Origin: Gemmatimonadaceae bacterium
GTDB lineage: Bacteria > Gemmatimonadota > Gemmatimonadetes > Gemmatimonadales > Gemmatimonadaceae
Direction: 5' to 3'
Assembly: GCA_024710705.1 (NCBI GenBank)
Contig: JANJUF010000113.1
Location: 1 to 64,000 of the forward strand
Length of the DNA: 64,000 nucleotides
Shown: positions 8,290 to 17,094 of the stretch, piece by piece
Layout: every line of letters starts with the position of its first letter
How positions within the stretch are numbered: the stretch's first letter is position 1
Position numbers and translations under genes: made by a program
The notes under the pieces: generated by a model
What the model saw: the letters and a program-made list of their open reading frames with translations, nothing else
Databases searched by the model: none
Told to the model about the DNA's origin: nothing

Positions 8290-9537
8290 ATGTCGATGCT
8301 GCGCCTGCGTCCGGCAGCACCAGCCCTGCTCATCGCAGTGGCCCTCCTGACGCTCTCCGCGTGCGGTGGAACGGAGTATCCGAACTCCACCTTCAACCAC
8401 ACCACTGACCTCAACACCGCGATCGACGACCTCTGGGGTCGCCTGCTCTTCTGGGGCACGATCGTCTTCGTCGTCGTCGAGGCCGCGCTGGTGTACACGA
8501 TCTTCCGCTTCCGGAAGCGTCCGGGCGGCCCCGCGGCCAAGCAGATCCATGGCAACGTGGCGCTCGAGATCACCTGGACCGCGGTCCCGGCCCTCATCCT
8601 CGTCCTCATCGCGATCCCCACGGTCAAGACCATCTTTGAGACGCAGGCACCGGCACCGGCCGGTGCGCTCGTCGTCGAGGTCACCGGCAACCAGTGGTGG
8701 TGGGAGTTCAAGTACCCTGAGTACGGCATCACCACCGCCAACGAGGTGTACATCCCGGTCGGCCGCACGGCGAACTTCGTGCTCCGCACCAAGGACGTGC
8801 TCCACTCGTTCTGGATCCCGCAGATGGGCGGCAAGCGCGACCTCATCACGAACAAGACCAACAACCTCTGGTTCACGCCGAACGTGGACCTGGGCACGAA
8901 TGCCTGGAACGGCTTCTGCGTGGAGTACTGCGGCGCCAGCCACGCCAACATGAAGTTCCGGCTCTTCACGGTGCAGCCCGACGAGTTCGAATCGTGGGCG
9001 CAGCACCAGGCGAGCGTCGCCGTCCCGCACCGCACGCCGGCGGCGCCGGCCACGGTGACCACAGCGTCGAACCGCCAGCCGCCGGCGCCGACGGCCCCGG
9101 CCGAGCCGACGCTCGGCTACGTGTTCCCGGCGGCGGACCTTCCGGACCACGTGATCCCCAAGACGCCCGTCCCGGCCCGCCTCACCTATGACGACGCGCT
9201 CCTGGCGAACGGCGACCCAGTCGCTGGCCAGCAGTCCTTCATGATGGGCGGCTGCATCGGTTGCCACGCCATCAACGGCAATCCGATGGCGATGTCGCCA
9301 ATCGGCCCGAACCTCACGCACTTCGCGTCGCGCCACACCTTGGGCGGCGGCCTGTTCCCGAACGACGACCACCACCTCGCCCGCTGGATCAAGAACGCCA
9401 AGGCGATGAAGCCCGGCGCACTCATGAACACGATCGGCATCGGCGAGTACGACCCCATCCTCAAGGGCCCCGTGACCGCGGGCCTCACCGACGCGCAGAT
9501 CGCCGATGTCGTGGCGTACCTGCGCTCGCTCAAGTGA
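8290..9537 (+). CDS. coxB: Cytochrome c oxidase subunit II with fused cytochrome c (caa3 type)
   Basis: Electron-entry subunit of an aa3/caa3 haem-copper oxidase, 415 residues. It has a lipoprotein signal (LSAC, Cys25), two membrane helices at about 50-72 and 93-115, and the cupredoxin domain with GNQWWWEF. The CuA ligands are all present: His172, Cys210, Glu212, Cys214, His218, Met221. A Pro/Ala-rich linker (about 245-275) leads to a C-terminal cytochrome c domain with haem motif CIGCH at 322-326 and distal Met candidates downstream. The fusion means electrons can enter by way of the attached haem c. The start ATG at 8290 opens just before the signal peptide; an ATG two codons later is also possible. 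First gene of coxBACD. Confidence 0.97.
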   Translation: MSMLRLRPAAPALLIAVALLTLSACGGTEYPNSTFNHTTDLNTAIDDLWGRLLFWGTIVFVVVEAALVYTIFRFRKRPGGPAAKQIHGNVALEITWTAVPALILVLIAIPTVKTIFETQAPAPAGALVVEVTGNQWWWEFKYPEYGITTANEVYIPVGRTANFVLRTKDVLHSFWIPQMGGKRDLITNKTNNLWFTPNVDLGTNAWNGFCVEYCGASHANMKFRLFTVQPDEFESWAQHQASVAVPHRTPAAPATVTTASNRQPPAPTAPAEPTLGYVFPAADLPDHVIPKTPVPARLTYDDALLANGDPVAGQQSFMMGGCIGCHAINGNPMAMSPIGPNLTHFASRHTLGGGLFPNDDHHLARWIKNAKAMKPGALMNTIGIGEYDPILKGPVTAGLTDAQIADVVAYLRSLK

Positions 9538-9554
9538 TCCGGAGCAACTGACCC

Positions 9555-11471
9555 ATGGCATCCATCGCTGCTCCCACGACCGCGGCCTACGCGTCGGGCG
9601 AGAACGAGAACACCGGCATCTGGAGCTGGATCACGACGGTCGACCACAAGCGGATCGGCACGTTGTACCTCTGGACCGCCCTCTTCTTCTTCCTCGTCGG
9701 CGGCTTCGAGGCCGTCCTCATCCGCACCCAGCTCATGAGGCCGAACATGGGCTTCGTGAGCGCCGAGACGTACAACCAGCTGTTCACGATGCACGGCACG
9801 ACGATGGTGTTCCTCGCCATCATGCCGCTCTCGGCGGCGTTCTTCAATTACCTGATCCCGCTGCAGATCGGCGCCCGCGACGTGGCCTTCCCGCGCCTCA
9901 ACGCCTTCTCGTACTGGGTGTACCTGCTCGGCGGCATCTTCATCACGCTGCCCATCCTGTTCAAGCTGGCACCGAACGGCGGCTGGTTCGGCTACGCCCC
10001 GCTGACCACCAATCGCTTCTCCCCCGGTCCGAACATCGACTTCTGGGTGCTCGGCCTGCAGATCCTCGGCATCTCATCGCTGGCCGCGGCCTTCAACTTC
10101 ATCACCACGATCATCAACATGCGCGCGCCGGGGATGAGCCTGATGCGCATGCCGATGTTCACGTGGATGTCGTTCGTGGTGCAGTTCCTCGTGGTCCTGG
10201 CCTTCCCGCCGATCACCATCGCGCTGTTCTTCCTGCTGATGGACCGCTTCTTCGGCACGACGTTCTACGCCATCGCCGCCGGCGCCGACCCGCTGCTCTG
10301 GCAGCACCTCTTCTGGGTGTTCGGCCATCCCGAGGTGTACATCCTCATCCTCCCGGCCTTCGGCCTCGTGTCGGAGGTGCTCCCCACCTTCTCGAAGAAG
10401 CCGCTGTTCGGCTACAACGTGATGGTGTACTCGGGGATCATGATCGGCTTCCTCGGCTTCGGCGTGTGGGCCCACCACATGTTCGCCGTCGGCATGGGCG
10501 CCGTGGCCGATTCGATCTTCTCGCTGATGACGATGCTCATCGGCATCCCCACCGGCGTGAAGATCTTCAACTGGATCGCCACCATGTGGAGCGGCGAGAT
10601 CCGCTTCACCGTGCCGATGAAGTTCGCCATCGCCTTGATCGCGCTGTTCACGATCGGCGGCATCTCGGGCGTGATGCACTCCTCGCCGCCGGCCGACCTC
10701 CAGCAGACCGACACCTACTTCGTGGTGGCGCACTTCCACTACGTGCTGTTCGGCGGCTCGATCAGGGGCATCTTCGCCGGCATCTCTTTCTACTATCCCA
10801 AGATGACCGGGCGGCACCTCGACGAGTCGCTCGGCAACTGGCACTTCTGGCTGAACTTCATCGGCATGAACCTCACGTTCTTCCCGATGCATTTCAGCGG
10901 GCTCCTCGGCATGTCGCGCCGCATCTATACGTACGATGCGGGCCAGGGCTGGGACCTGTTCAACATGATGGCCACCTGGGGCACGTACCTGCTCGTCGTG
11001 GCCACCGCGATCTTCGTCTGGAACTTCGTCCGCAGCCGCACCCGCGGGGCGATTGCCGGCAACGATCCCTGGGGTGGCGCCACCCTCGAGTGGTCCATCC
11101 CCTCGCCGCCGCCCGAGTACAACTTCGCGCAGATCCCCGAAGTGACCTCGCGCTACCCGCTCTGGGACCTCAAGGCCCCGGAGAAGACCGCCGGCATCGA
11201 CCACTCGCACGCCGATGCCATGACCATCACCGACGCGCACGCCGTGCCGGTGCACGAGGAGACCGAGCGCCACACTGCCAAGGAGCTCGGCATCCCGATG
11301 CCCTACCCGACGGTCAAGCCGCTGGTCGTCGCCTTCTCGATGGTCGTCATGTTCTGCGGCCTCCTCTTCCTGCGCAACGGCATGTTCGCCGTCGCGATGA
11401 CCATCACCATCGGCGGCGGCGCCGCGATGGTGGCGGGCCTCTACAGCTGGCTCACCGCACCGCTCGAGTAA
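9555..11471 (+). CDS. coxA: Cytochrome c oxidase subunit I
   Basis: Catalytic subunit of the haem-copper oxidase, 638 residues, with at least 12 membrane helices. The active-site motif WVFGHPEVYILILPAFG includes the cross-linked His-Tyr pair and the D-channel glutamate, indicating an A1-type enzyme. WAHHMFAVGM supplies two CuB histidines and VAHFHYVLFGG supplies the haem ligands. A C-terminal extension adds two more hydrophobic helices (PLVVAFSMVVMFCGLLF and the final 25 residues), as in caa3 oxidases with 14 helices. It follows coxB by 17 bp with GGAG upstream. It reduces O2 to water with proton pumping in the inner membrane. Confidence 0.97.
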   Translation: MASIAAPTTAAYASGENENTGIWSWITTVDHKRIGTLYLWTALFFFLVGGFEAVLIRTQLMRPNMGFVSAETYNQLFTMHGTTMVFLAIMPLSAAFFNYLIPLQIGARDVAFPRLNAFSYWVYLLGGIFITLPILFKLAPNGGWFGYAPLTTNRFSPGPNIDFWVLGLQILGISSLAAAFNFITTIINMRAPGMSLMRMPMFTWMSFVVQFLVVLAFPPITIALFFLLMDRFFGTTFYAIAAGADPLLWQHLFWVFGHPEVYILILPAFGLVSEVLPTFSKKPLFGYNVMVYSGIMIGFLGFGVWAHHMFAVGMGAVADSIFSLMTMLIGIPTGVKIFNWIATMWSGEIRFTVPMKFAIALIALFTIGGISGVMHSSPPADLQQTDTYFVVAHFHYVLFGGSIRGIFAGISFYYPKMTGRHLDESLGNWHFWLNFIGMNLTFFPMHFSGLLGMSRRIYTYDAGQGWDLFNMMATWGTYLLVVATAIFVWNFVRSRTRGAIAGNDPWGGATLEWSIPSPPPEYNFAQIPEVTSRYPLWDLKAPEKTAGIDHSHADAMTITDAHAVPVHEETERHTAKELGIPMPYPTVKPLVVAFSMVVMFCGLLFLRNGMFAVAMTITIGGGAAMVAGLYSWLTAPLE

Positions 11472-11487
11472 TCGGAGCCCACTGCCC

Positions 11488-12177
11488 ATGTCCGCCCATA
11501 CCACCGCTGCCGGTCACGACGACGGCCACGTGCACCACCACTACACGACCACCGGGCTCGACAACCGGAAGATCGCCATCTGGGCGTTCATCGGGTCGGA
11601 GTGCATGCTCTTCGCGTCGCTCATCGCGACCTACCTGATCTACAAGGGACGCTCGATCGTCGGGCCCTTCCCGCACACCGAGTACGTCAACGAGGCCGGG
11701 CAGATCTTCAAGCCCATCCTCGACATCCCGGTCACGTCGGCCTCCACCTTCGTGCTGCTGATGTCCTCGCTGTTCATGGTGCTGGCGCTCCAGGCCGTGC
11801 AGATCAAGCACCTGCCGCTGCCGGACGGCGCCGGCTGGTGGACCCGCGCCCAGCGCTCGTCGCAGCTCTGGCTGTTCATGACCGCCTCCTTCGGCGCCAT
11901 CTTCCTCATGTTCCAGGCCTACGAGTTCACGGCCTTCGTGCACGAGGGACTCACGGTCAAGACCAACCTCTTCGGCTCCACCTTCTTCACGCTCACCGGC
12001 TTCCACGGCGCCCACGTGACCGCCGGCGTCCTCTGGCTGACCTCGCTGCTCTGGATCGATCGCACCCGCGGCCTCGGGCCCCAGGACGAACTCATCGTCG
12101 ACATCGCCGCGCTGTACTGGCACTTCGTCGACGTGATCTGGATCGTGATCTTCACGCTCGTCTACCTCATCCAGTGA
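11488..12177 (+). CDS. coxC: Cytochrome c oxidase subunit III
   Basis: Integral membrane subunit of 229 residues with about five clear hydrophobic helices (KIAIWAFIGSECMLFASLIA, ASTFVLLMSSLFMVLALQAV, LWLFMTASFGAIFLMFQAYEF, FYLTGFHGAHVTAG-type segment, YWHFVDVIWIVIFTLVYLI). The FHGAHV and YWHFVD motifs are standard for subunit III. It is shorter than the mitochondrial form, as is usual for caa3-type bacterial subunits. A GGAG ribosome site precedes the ATG and the gap to coxA is 16 bp. It supports oxidase stability and proton uptake. Confidence 0.95.
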   Translation: MSAHTTAAGHDDGHVHHHYTTTGLDNRKIAIWAFIGSECMLFASLIATYLIYKGRSIVGPFPHTEYVNEAGQIFKPILDIPVTSASTFVLLMSSLFMVLALQAVQIKHLPLPDGAGWWTRAQRSSQLWLFMTASFGAIFLMFQAYEFTAFVHEGLTVKTNLFGSTFFTLTGFHGAHVTAGVLWLTSLLWIDRTRGLGPQDELIVDIAALYWHFVDVIWIVIFTLVYLIQ

Positions 12178-12191
12178 CCGGGGACCCATCC

Positions 12192-12506
12192 GTGGCTCAC
12201 GACACCAAGCACGCCCACGCCCACCCGAGCGGCGCCACCTACCTCAAGGTGGCGGCCATCCTCACGATCATCACCGTCGTCGAGGTCTGGGCCTACTACA
12301 TCCCGGCCCTGGTCGCCTCGCCGCTGTTCAATCCGTCGCTGATCATCCTCTCGGCGGCCAAGTTCCTGATCGTGGTGTTGTTCTACATGCACCTGAAGTA
12401 CGACCACAAGCTCTTCAAGGTGCTGTTCACCGGCCCGCTGATCATCGCCGGAGCCACGATCGTCGCGCTCCTCTTCCTCTTCCACCAGCTGAAGATTTCG
12501 TTCTGA
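12192..12506 (+). CDS. coxD: Cytochrome c oxidase subunit IV (prokaryotic COX4-like)
   Basis: A 104-residue membrane protein with three hydrophobic helices: LKVAAILTIITVVEVWAYY, LIILSAAKFLIVVLFYMHL and FTGPLIIAGATIVALLFLF. The FLIVVLFYMHLKYD segment is the hallmark of the bacterial COX4/CtaF family. The His-rich start (HDTKHAHAHP) is common in this group. The start is a GTG at 12192, 14 bp after the coxC stop; no ATG is available before the first helix. It completes the four structural oxidase genes and is followed by a strong terminator. Confidence 0.9.
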   Translation: MAHDTKHAHAHPSGATYLKVAAILTIITVVEVWAYYIPALVASPLFNPSLIILSAAKFLIVVLFYMHLKYDHKLFKVLFTGPLIIAGATIVALLFLFHQLKISF

Positions 12507-12544
12507 CCCGGCGGCTGCTCCCGGAAGGACGGACACTGGAACAC

Positions 12545-12595
12545 CGATGCGGGAGCGGCGTTGAAGTCCCAACGCCCTCCCGCATCGCCATTTTT
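12545..12595 (+). terminator. Intrinsic terminator after coxBACD
   Basis: CGATGCGGGAGCGGCGTTG pairs with CAACGCCCTCCCGCATCG (18 paired bases, one bulged C), loop AAGTCC, then CCA and five T residues at 12591-12595. This is a textbook rho-independent terminator and separates the structural cox genes from ctaG. Confidence 0.85.
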
Positions 12596-12612
12596 CCCGC
12601 GCCACACGCCCC

Positions 12613-13437
12613 ATGCCGCTGACGCTGTTCCTGCACCCGAACGTGGACCTGAGCCAGGGTGGCTTCACGCTGCACTGGTCCACGGTGATTGGCCTGGCGG
12701 CCCTGGGCGCCCTCTGGCTCCTGCGGGCCCGTGCCCACGCACCCGCGCAGCGCCCGGCGCCGTGGCAGGGCGTCAGCTTCTTCGCTGGCCTGCTCGCCAT
12801 GTTCCTGAGCCTGAACGGCCCCGTCCACGACATCAGCGACTACTACCTGTTCACCGGCCACATGGTGCAGCATCTCGTGCTCACCATCGTCGTGCCCCCG
12901 CTGCTACTGCTCGGCACGCCGGGCTGGATGCTCCGCCCGGCCCTGCGCGTTCCGATCGTGCGCCGCATCGCCGAGGCCGTCACCCCCGCCGGCGCCGCCT
13001 TCACGATCTTCAACATCATCCTCGCCGGCTGGCATCTCCCGCCCCTCTACAACGCGGCGATGTACCACCACGAGGTGCACATCATCCAGCACCTGATGTT
13101 CCTCGTCGGGGCCGTGATCATGTGGTGGCCGATGCTGAGTCCGCTCCCCGAGCTGCCGCGCCTCAGCTACCCCGGCCAGATGCTGTACAGCTTCCTGATG
13201 ACCCTCCCGATGACGATCGTCTCGATCTTCATCGTCTACGCAGACCACGTGCTCTACCCGGCCTACGCCAGCGCCCCGCGCCTCTGGGGCCTCTCACCAC
13301 TCGAGGATCAGCGCCTTGGCGGCCTCATCATGTGGATTCCCGGCGGGCTGTTCTTCTACCTGCTCACCTCGGTGATCTTCCTGCGCTGGACCTCCTCGCA
13401 GCGCGATGACCAGGCGGGCGCACAGGTCAGCGCGTAG
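12613..13437 (+). CDS. ctaG: Cytochrome c oxidase assembly factor, caa3 CtaG family
   Basis: A 274-residue polytopic membrane protein with about seven hydrophobic helices. The motifs GPVHDISDYYLFTGHMVQHL, WHLPPLYNAA and HIIQHLMFLVGAVIMWWP are characteristic of the caa3-type CtaG family, implicated in copper delivery to the oxidase; this family is unrelated to the Cox11-type CtaG. Conserved His residues in the helices are candidate copper ligands. It starts just after the cox terminator (T-run ends 12595), so it probably relies on read-through or its own promoter. Confidence 0.9.
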   Translation: MPLTLFLHPNVDLSQGGFTLHWSTVIGLAALGALWLLRARAHAPAQRPAPWQGVSFFAGLLAMFLSLNGPVHDISDYYLFTGHMVQHLVLTIVVPPLLLLGTPGWMLRPALRVPIVRRIAEAVTPAGAAFTIFNIILAGWHLPPLYNAAMYHHEVHIIQHLMFLVGAVIMWWPMLSPLPELPRLSYPGQMLYSFLMTLPMTIVSIFIVYADHVLYPAYASAPRLWGLSPLEDQRLGGLIMWIPGGLFFYLLTSVIFLRWTSSQRDDQAGAQVSA

Positions 13438-13468
13438 GACGCACGGGGGCGCAATGTGACGGCCGCCC

Positions 13469-13497
13469 TTGGGCAGGGCGGGGTTCCGGGGTAACGT
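13469..13497 (+). promoter_or_regulatory. Candidate promoter of dacB, leaderless type
   Basis: TTGGGC (13469-13474), 17-bp spacer, TAACGT (13492-13497), then only 5 nt to the dacB ATG at 13503. Transcription would begin at or next to the start codon. No Shine-Dalgarno is visible. Confidence 0.45.
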
Positions 13498-13502
13498 ATG
13501 GG

Positions 13503-15029
13503 ATGTCCCCGCGCCTCCTCACCCTCGCCAGCCTCCTCAGCGTTGCCCTCTGGGGCGCTGCGCTGCGCGCACAGGCCACCACGGCTCGCCCGTCGGTGGC
13601 CGCGGCGGCGAGGGCACCGGCGCCAAATCGCGGGCCGCTCACGCCCACGGAGCCGCGCGGGATCCCGGCCCTGCGACGCGACCTCGCCACGCTCATCGCC
13701 AACGCGACGCGCGGCGGCGCCTGGGGCGTGGCCGTCGTCTCCCTCACGCACGGGGACACGCTCTTCCTCCGCAACGCCGATTCGCTGTTGTTGCCGGCGT
13801 CCACGATGAAGCTGTACACCGCAGCCATGGCCTTCGAGCGCTTCGGACCCGCCCACCAGTTCCGCACCGAGGTCCTGCGCAACGGCGAGGTCCTCGCCGA
13901 TGGCACCGTCAGCGGCGATCTCATTCTCAAGGGCGCGGGCGATCCCTCCTTCGCGCCACGCTACGCGAGCTGGCACGGCGGCATCGCGCCGATGGATGCC
14001 ATGGCCGATCTCGTCTGGCTCTCGGGCGTGCGTCGCGTCGCGGGTGACGTGGTCGGCGATGCCTCGGCCTTCGATGACCGCCGCGTGCCCGAGGGTTGGC
14101 GGCGGCGTTATCTGCAGGCCGGCTACGCCGCTCGGGTCTCGGCGCTCTCCGTCAACGAGAACATCGCCCACATCGTCGTGCGATCCACTGCGGCCGGCGC
14201 CACCGTGCAGTTTGAGGAATCGCTGTACGGGATTCCCATCCACTCCACCGTCACCGTGCGCGACGGCAGCCGCGGCGCCTACATCCGCGTGTGGCAGGAC
14301 ACCACCGCCGACCGGTTCCGCGTGCATGGATGGATCGGGGCGCTCAGCCCCGCGCGCACCTATCGCGTGGTGGTCGAGCAACCCGAGCGATTCGCCGCTG
14401 CCTCGTTCCGCGCGGCCCTCGAGCGTCGCGGCATCGTGATCGACGGCGGCGTGCGCGCCGACGTCGCGCCGCGCACCGCCGCGCGCGTCACCGCCTGGGC
14501 CTCGCCGCCGCTGGCCCAGCTCGTGGTCACGATGAACGGCGAGAGCAACAATCACTTCGCCGAGCTGTTGTTCCGGAACGCCGCGCGCTCGGTGGACGGC
14601 GTGGGCTCCGCCGATGGCGCTAACGAAGCCCTGCGCGCGTTTCTCGCGAATCGGGTCGGGGCGGCACCCGACGCCGTCTTCGCCGCCGACGGCAGCGGGC
14701 TCTCCACGCTCGATCGCGTGACCGCGCGCTCGATGGTGCAGCTCCTCGGGTACGCGCAGGAGGCGCCGTGGGGGCAGGTGTTCCAGGCCACGCTGCCGGT
14801 CGCCGGACGCAGCGAGACGCTGCGCACCCGGATGCGCCGCACGCCGGCCGCCGACAATCTCCGCGGGAAGACCGGCACCACCAATGACGCGAGCTCCCTG
14901 GGCGGGTACGTGACGACCCGCGACGGGGAGCTCCTTGCCTTCTCCTTCCTGTACAACGGTCGGGACCACTGGCGCGCGAGGGCCGCAATTGATGCGATGG
15001 GCGTGACGCTCGCGGGCTTCTCGCGCTGA
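13503..15029 (+). CDS. dacB: D-alanyl-D-alanine carboxypeptidase/endopeptidase, PBP4 (S13)
   Basis: Periplasmic penicillin-binding protein of 508 residues that trims and cleaves peptidoglycan cross-links. It has a signal peptide (LLTLASLLSVALWGAALRAQ). The three active-site motifs are intact: SxxK as STMK at 100-103, SxN as SNN at 348-350, and KTG at 456-458 (GKTGTTND). The large insertion between the first two motifs, typical of class C PBPs, is present. The ATG at 13503 lies directly before the signal peptide. It is monocistronic in appearance, with a candidate leaderless promoter and a convergent small gene downstream. Confidence 0.94.
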   Translation: MSPRLLTLASLLSVALWGAALRAQATTARPSVAAAARAPAPNRGPLTPTEPRGIPALRRDLATLIANATRGGAWGVAVVSLTHGDTLFLRNADSLLLPASTMKLYTAAMAFERFGPAHQFRTEVLRNGEVLADGTVSGDLILKGAGDPSFAPRYASWHGGIAPMDAMADLVWLSGVRRVAGDVVGDASAFDDRRVPEGWRRRYLQAGYAARVSALSVNENIAHIVVRSTAAGATVQFEESLYGIPIHSTVTVRDGSRGAYIRVWQDTTADRFRVHGWIGALSPARTYRVVVEQPERFAAASFRAALERRGIVIDGGVRADVAPRTAARVTAWASPPLAQLVVTMNGESNNHFAELLFRNAARSVDGVGSADGANEALRAFLANRVGAAPDAVFAADGSGLSTLDRVTARSMVQLLGYAQEAPWGQVFQATLPVAGRSETLRTRMRRTPAADNLRGKTGTTNDASSLGGYVTTRDGELLAFSFLYNGRDHWRARAAIDAMGVTLAGFSR

Positions 15030-15047
15030 GCGCGCTGAGCGCGCCGA

Positions 15048-15302
15048 CTAACTGAGCAGCGGCGGCTCGCCCTTGTTCGGATCCGACGCCGCCGTGGCGT
15101 CGAGCAACCGCACCGCCGTATCCACATCCCCCTGGCGCACGACCAAGCGCACCGGATGCAGGATGTCGAGGAAGGGCAGCATGCCCCCGGCGTTGTCCTT
15201 CAACAGCATGCTGGCGATGCCGTTGGCATCGAGCACCGACTGCGCGAATTCGGCTTCCACGCTGTTCGGGAAGGTACGGACGACGAACGCATTCTCTGGC
15301 AT
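15048..15302 (-). CDS. DUF2007-family small protein
   Basis: An 84-residue cytoplasmic protein. The pattern AFVVRTFPNSVEAEFAQSVLDANGI, then PVRLVVRQGDVDTAVRLLDA, matches the putative signal-transducing DUF2007 domain, a small ferredoxin-like alpha/beta fold of unknown function. The start ATG at 15302 is preceded by an AGGAGG ribosome site, which decides it over an upstream in-frame codon at 15353. It is convergent with dacB (18 bp apart). Confidence 0.78.
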   Translation of the reverse strand: MPENAFVVRTFPNSVEAEFAQSVLDANGIASMLLKDNAGGMLPFLDILHPVRLVVRQGDVDTAVRLLDATAASDPNKGEPPLLS

Positions 15303-15405
15303 CGCTTCCTCCTTCCTGTTGAGGGGTGGAACCAATCCTACCTCCGGGACCACAGTGCGGCTACCTCTTTCCTACCCCTACAGGACCGCATGGTGTCACG
15401 GTGCG

Positions 15406-16557
15406 CTAGCTGATCGTCTGCCGAATGAGGATGCCGCGCTTGCCGAGCTCCGTCACGTAGCGGTCACCCGGCATGCACTCGTCCGGGGTGTGCACGCCGG
15501 CCGGCTTCACGTCGCCCTGCGCCTGCAGCTGGCCGGTGATCGAGAGGCTGAATCCCGTCGTGCGCATCATCGCGCTGATGCCGTGCGCGGCGTCGAAGCG
15601 ATCCACCAGTTCGAAGGTGTGCGTCTGTGACTTCCCGGCCTTCGTGCCCTTCACCACCACCCGCAGCGCCACGAGATCCGGACTCCCCTGCTTGAACAGG
15701 CGCGGATGCATCTGGGCGATGGCCACGTCACGGGGCGACACCTTCGTGCCCTTCACGTCCACCGGTTCGGACTCGAGCAGGCCCAGTTCGCGGATCGCTT
15801 CCATGATCTGCGCGTGCCCGGGATAGCGGAGCGTCTTGTACTCCATCTCCGGGATCTTCCCCTCGTAACGATGGCCCATGGTGGAGAGTCCACCCGCCGT
15901 GTGGAAGGCCTCGAGCTCGCCAACGGGCGCGTCGAACTGCACCGGTTCGATCTCGCTCAGCGCCTTCACTTGCACGCGCTTGCCGTCGCGGACAATCCAA
16001 CTGAGCGTCGTGTAGTAGTCGAGCACCCCTTCGATGGAATACACGATCTGGTACTTGAGCGGCCCCACCGGCTCCTGCGGCAATCCCCCGACATAGATCC
16101 GCACCGAGCGCGTGGCATCGAGGCGATCGATACCGAGCTGCGCCAGAATGTTCACCATGCCCGGCGCCAGTCCGCAGTCGGGTACCACCGTGACGCCCGC
16201 CGCAACGGCCTTGGCCCCGATGGCCTTCTGCTGCTGCACGATCTCCGTGTTCCCACCGAGGTCGCAGAAATGCGCCCCGGCCGCGATGGCCGCTTCGGTC
16301 ATCGGGAGATTGAAGTAGTACGGCAGCGCGCACATCACCGCCTTCACACCCTGCATCGCCGCGGCCACGGCCGCCGCGTCCTGCACGTCCAGCGTGAGGA
16401 GCTTCAGTCGCGCGCCGCCCACATAGGGCTGGAGGAACTTCGGGAGGTGGTCCACCGCGCGGTCGGCAAGCCGAACCTCGGTGATGGCGTCGTTCTGGAG
16501 CAAATCATAGGCACAAGCGGCACCCTGCAAACCGGCGCCGAGGACGAGCATCCGCAT
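15406..16557 (-). CDS. Saccharopine dehydrogenase-family oxidoreductase
   Basis: A 383-residue NAD(P)-dependent enzyme. The N-terminal Rossmann motif is LVLGAGLQGAACAYDLL, followed by the NADP-binding-domain pattern VRLADRAVDHL and GVKAVMCALPYYFNLPM. The middle carries DLGGNTEIV and VVPDCGLAPGMVN, blocks conserved in saccharopine dehydrogenase C-domain homologues, with a strand-rich remainder. The likely reaction is reversible oxidation of an amino-acid adduct, but the true substrate is uncertain because this family includes several specificities. The ATG at 16557 with GGAG upstream is used. It is divergent from a CoA-binding protein gene across 78 bp. Confidence 0.85.
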   Translation of the reverse strand: MRMLVLGAGLQGAACAYDLLQNDAITEVRLADRAVDHLPKFLQPYVGGARLKLLTLDVQDAAAVAAAMQGVKAVMCALPYYFNLPMTEAAIAAGAHFCDLGGNTEIVQQQKAIGAKAVAAGVTVVPDCGLAPGMVNILAQLGIDRLDATRSVRIYVGGLPQEPVGPLKYQIVYSIEGVLDYYTTLSWIVRDGKRVQVKALSEIEPVQFDAPVGELEAFHTAGGLSTMGHRYEGKIPEMEYKTLRYPGHAQIMEAIRELGLLESEPVDVKGTKVSPRDVAIAQMHPRLFKQGSPDLVALRVVVKGTKAGKSQTHTFELVDRFDAAHGISAMMRTTGFSLSITGQLQAQGDVKPAGVHTPDECMPGDRYVTELGKRGILIRQTIS

Positions 16558-16635
16558 GGGAACTCCATTCGGGGGGTACTTTTCTGGATAGCCCCGCAAT
16601 CTACCGAAATTCCACTCTTTTTTCACCCCTCGCAC

Positions 16636-17076
16636 GTGTCAGATTGGCGCTCCCATCTCCTCGAGTCCGACGACGACATCACCGCCCTCCTCGAGCGCGT
16701 GCTGTCGGTCGCGGTCCTCGGCATCAAACCGGCGGAGTCCCAGGCACCGGCCCACTACGTGCCCGAGTACGCGCAGCGCGCGGGACTCAGCATCATTCCG
16801 GTGCCGGTCTACTATCCCGAACTCGAGACCATGCTGGGCGAGCCGGTGCACCGGTCCTTGCGCGCCATCGGCAGTCGCGTGGACCTCGTGGACGTGTTCC
16901 GTCGCCCGCAGGACATTCCGGCGCACCTCGAGGACCTACTCGCCGCCCGCCCGCGCGCGGTGTGGTTCCAGACGGGCATCCGCCACGACGCGGTGGCGGA
17001 GCAGCTCGCCAAGGCCGGCATCGACGTCGTGCAGGACCGTTGCCTGATGGTGGAGCTGCAGGCCCGCGGCCGCTGA
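16636..17076 (+). CDS. CoA-binding domain protein (YccU-like)
   Basis: A 146-residue single-domain Rossmann-like protein. The features VAVLGIKPAESQAPAHYVPEYAQRAG, IIPVPVYYPELETMLGEPVHRSL and VDLVDVFRRPQDIPAHL match the stand-alone CoA_binding_2 family, including the late VWFQTGIRHDAVAEQ block and the conserved Cys near DRCLMVE. Family members bind CoA and may act by CoA modification, but the physiological role is not settled. The start is a GTG at 16636; no ATG is available upstream in frame without entering the neighbour. Confidence 0.85.
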   Translation: MSDWRSHLLESDDDITALLERVLSVAVLGIKPAESQAPAHYVPEYAQRAGLSIIPVPVYYPELETMLGEPVHRSLRAIGSRVDLVDVFRRPQDIPAHLEDLLAARPRAVWFQTGIRHDAVAEQLAKAGIDVVQDRCLMVELQARGR

Positions 17077-17094
17077 GTCGACGCGCCGCGGACC

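Noticed and set aside
9506-11638. Long frame overlapping coxA in another frame on the same strand
   Set aside because: Arg/His-rich shadow without membrane segments; coxA is certain.
15028-15047. GCGCTGAGC direct repeat after dacB as a regulatory element
   Set aside because: Two copies only, in an 18-bp gap between convergent genes; most likely chance in GC-rich sequence.
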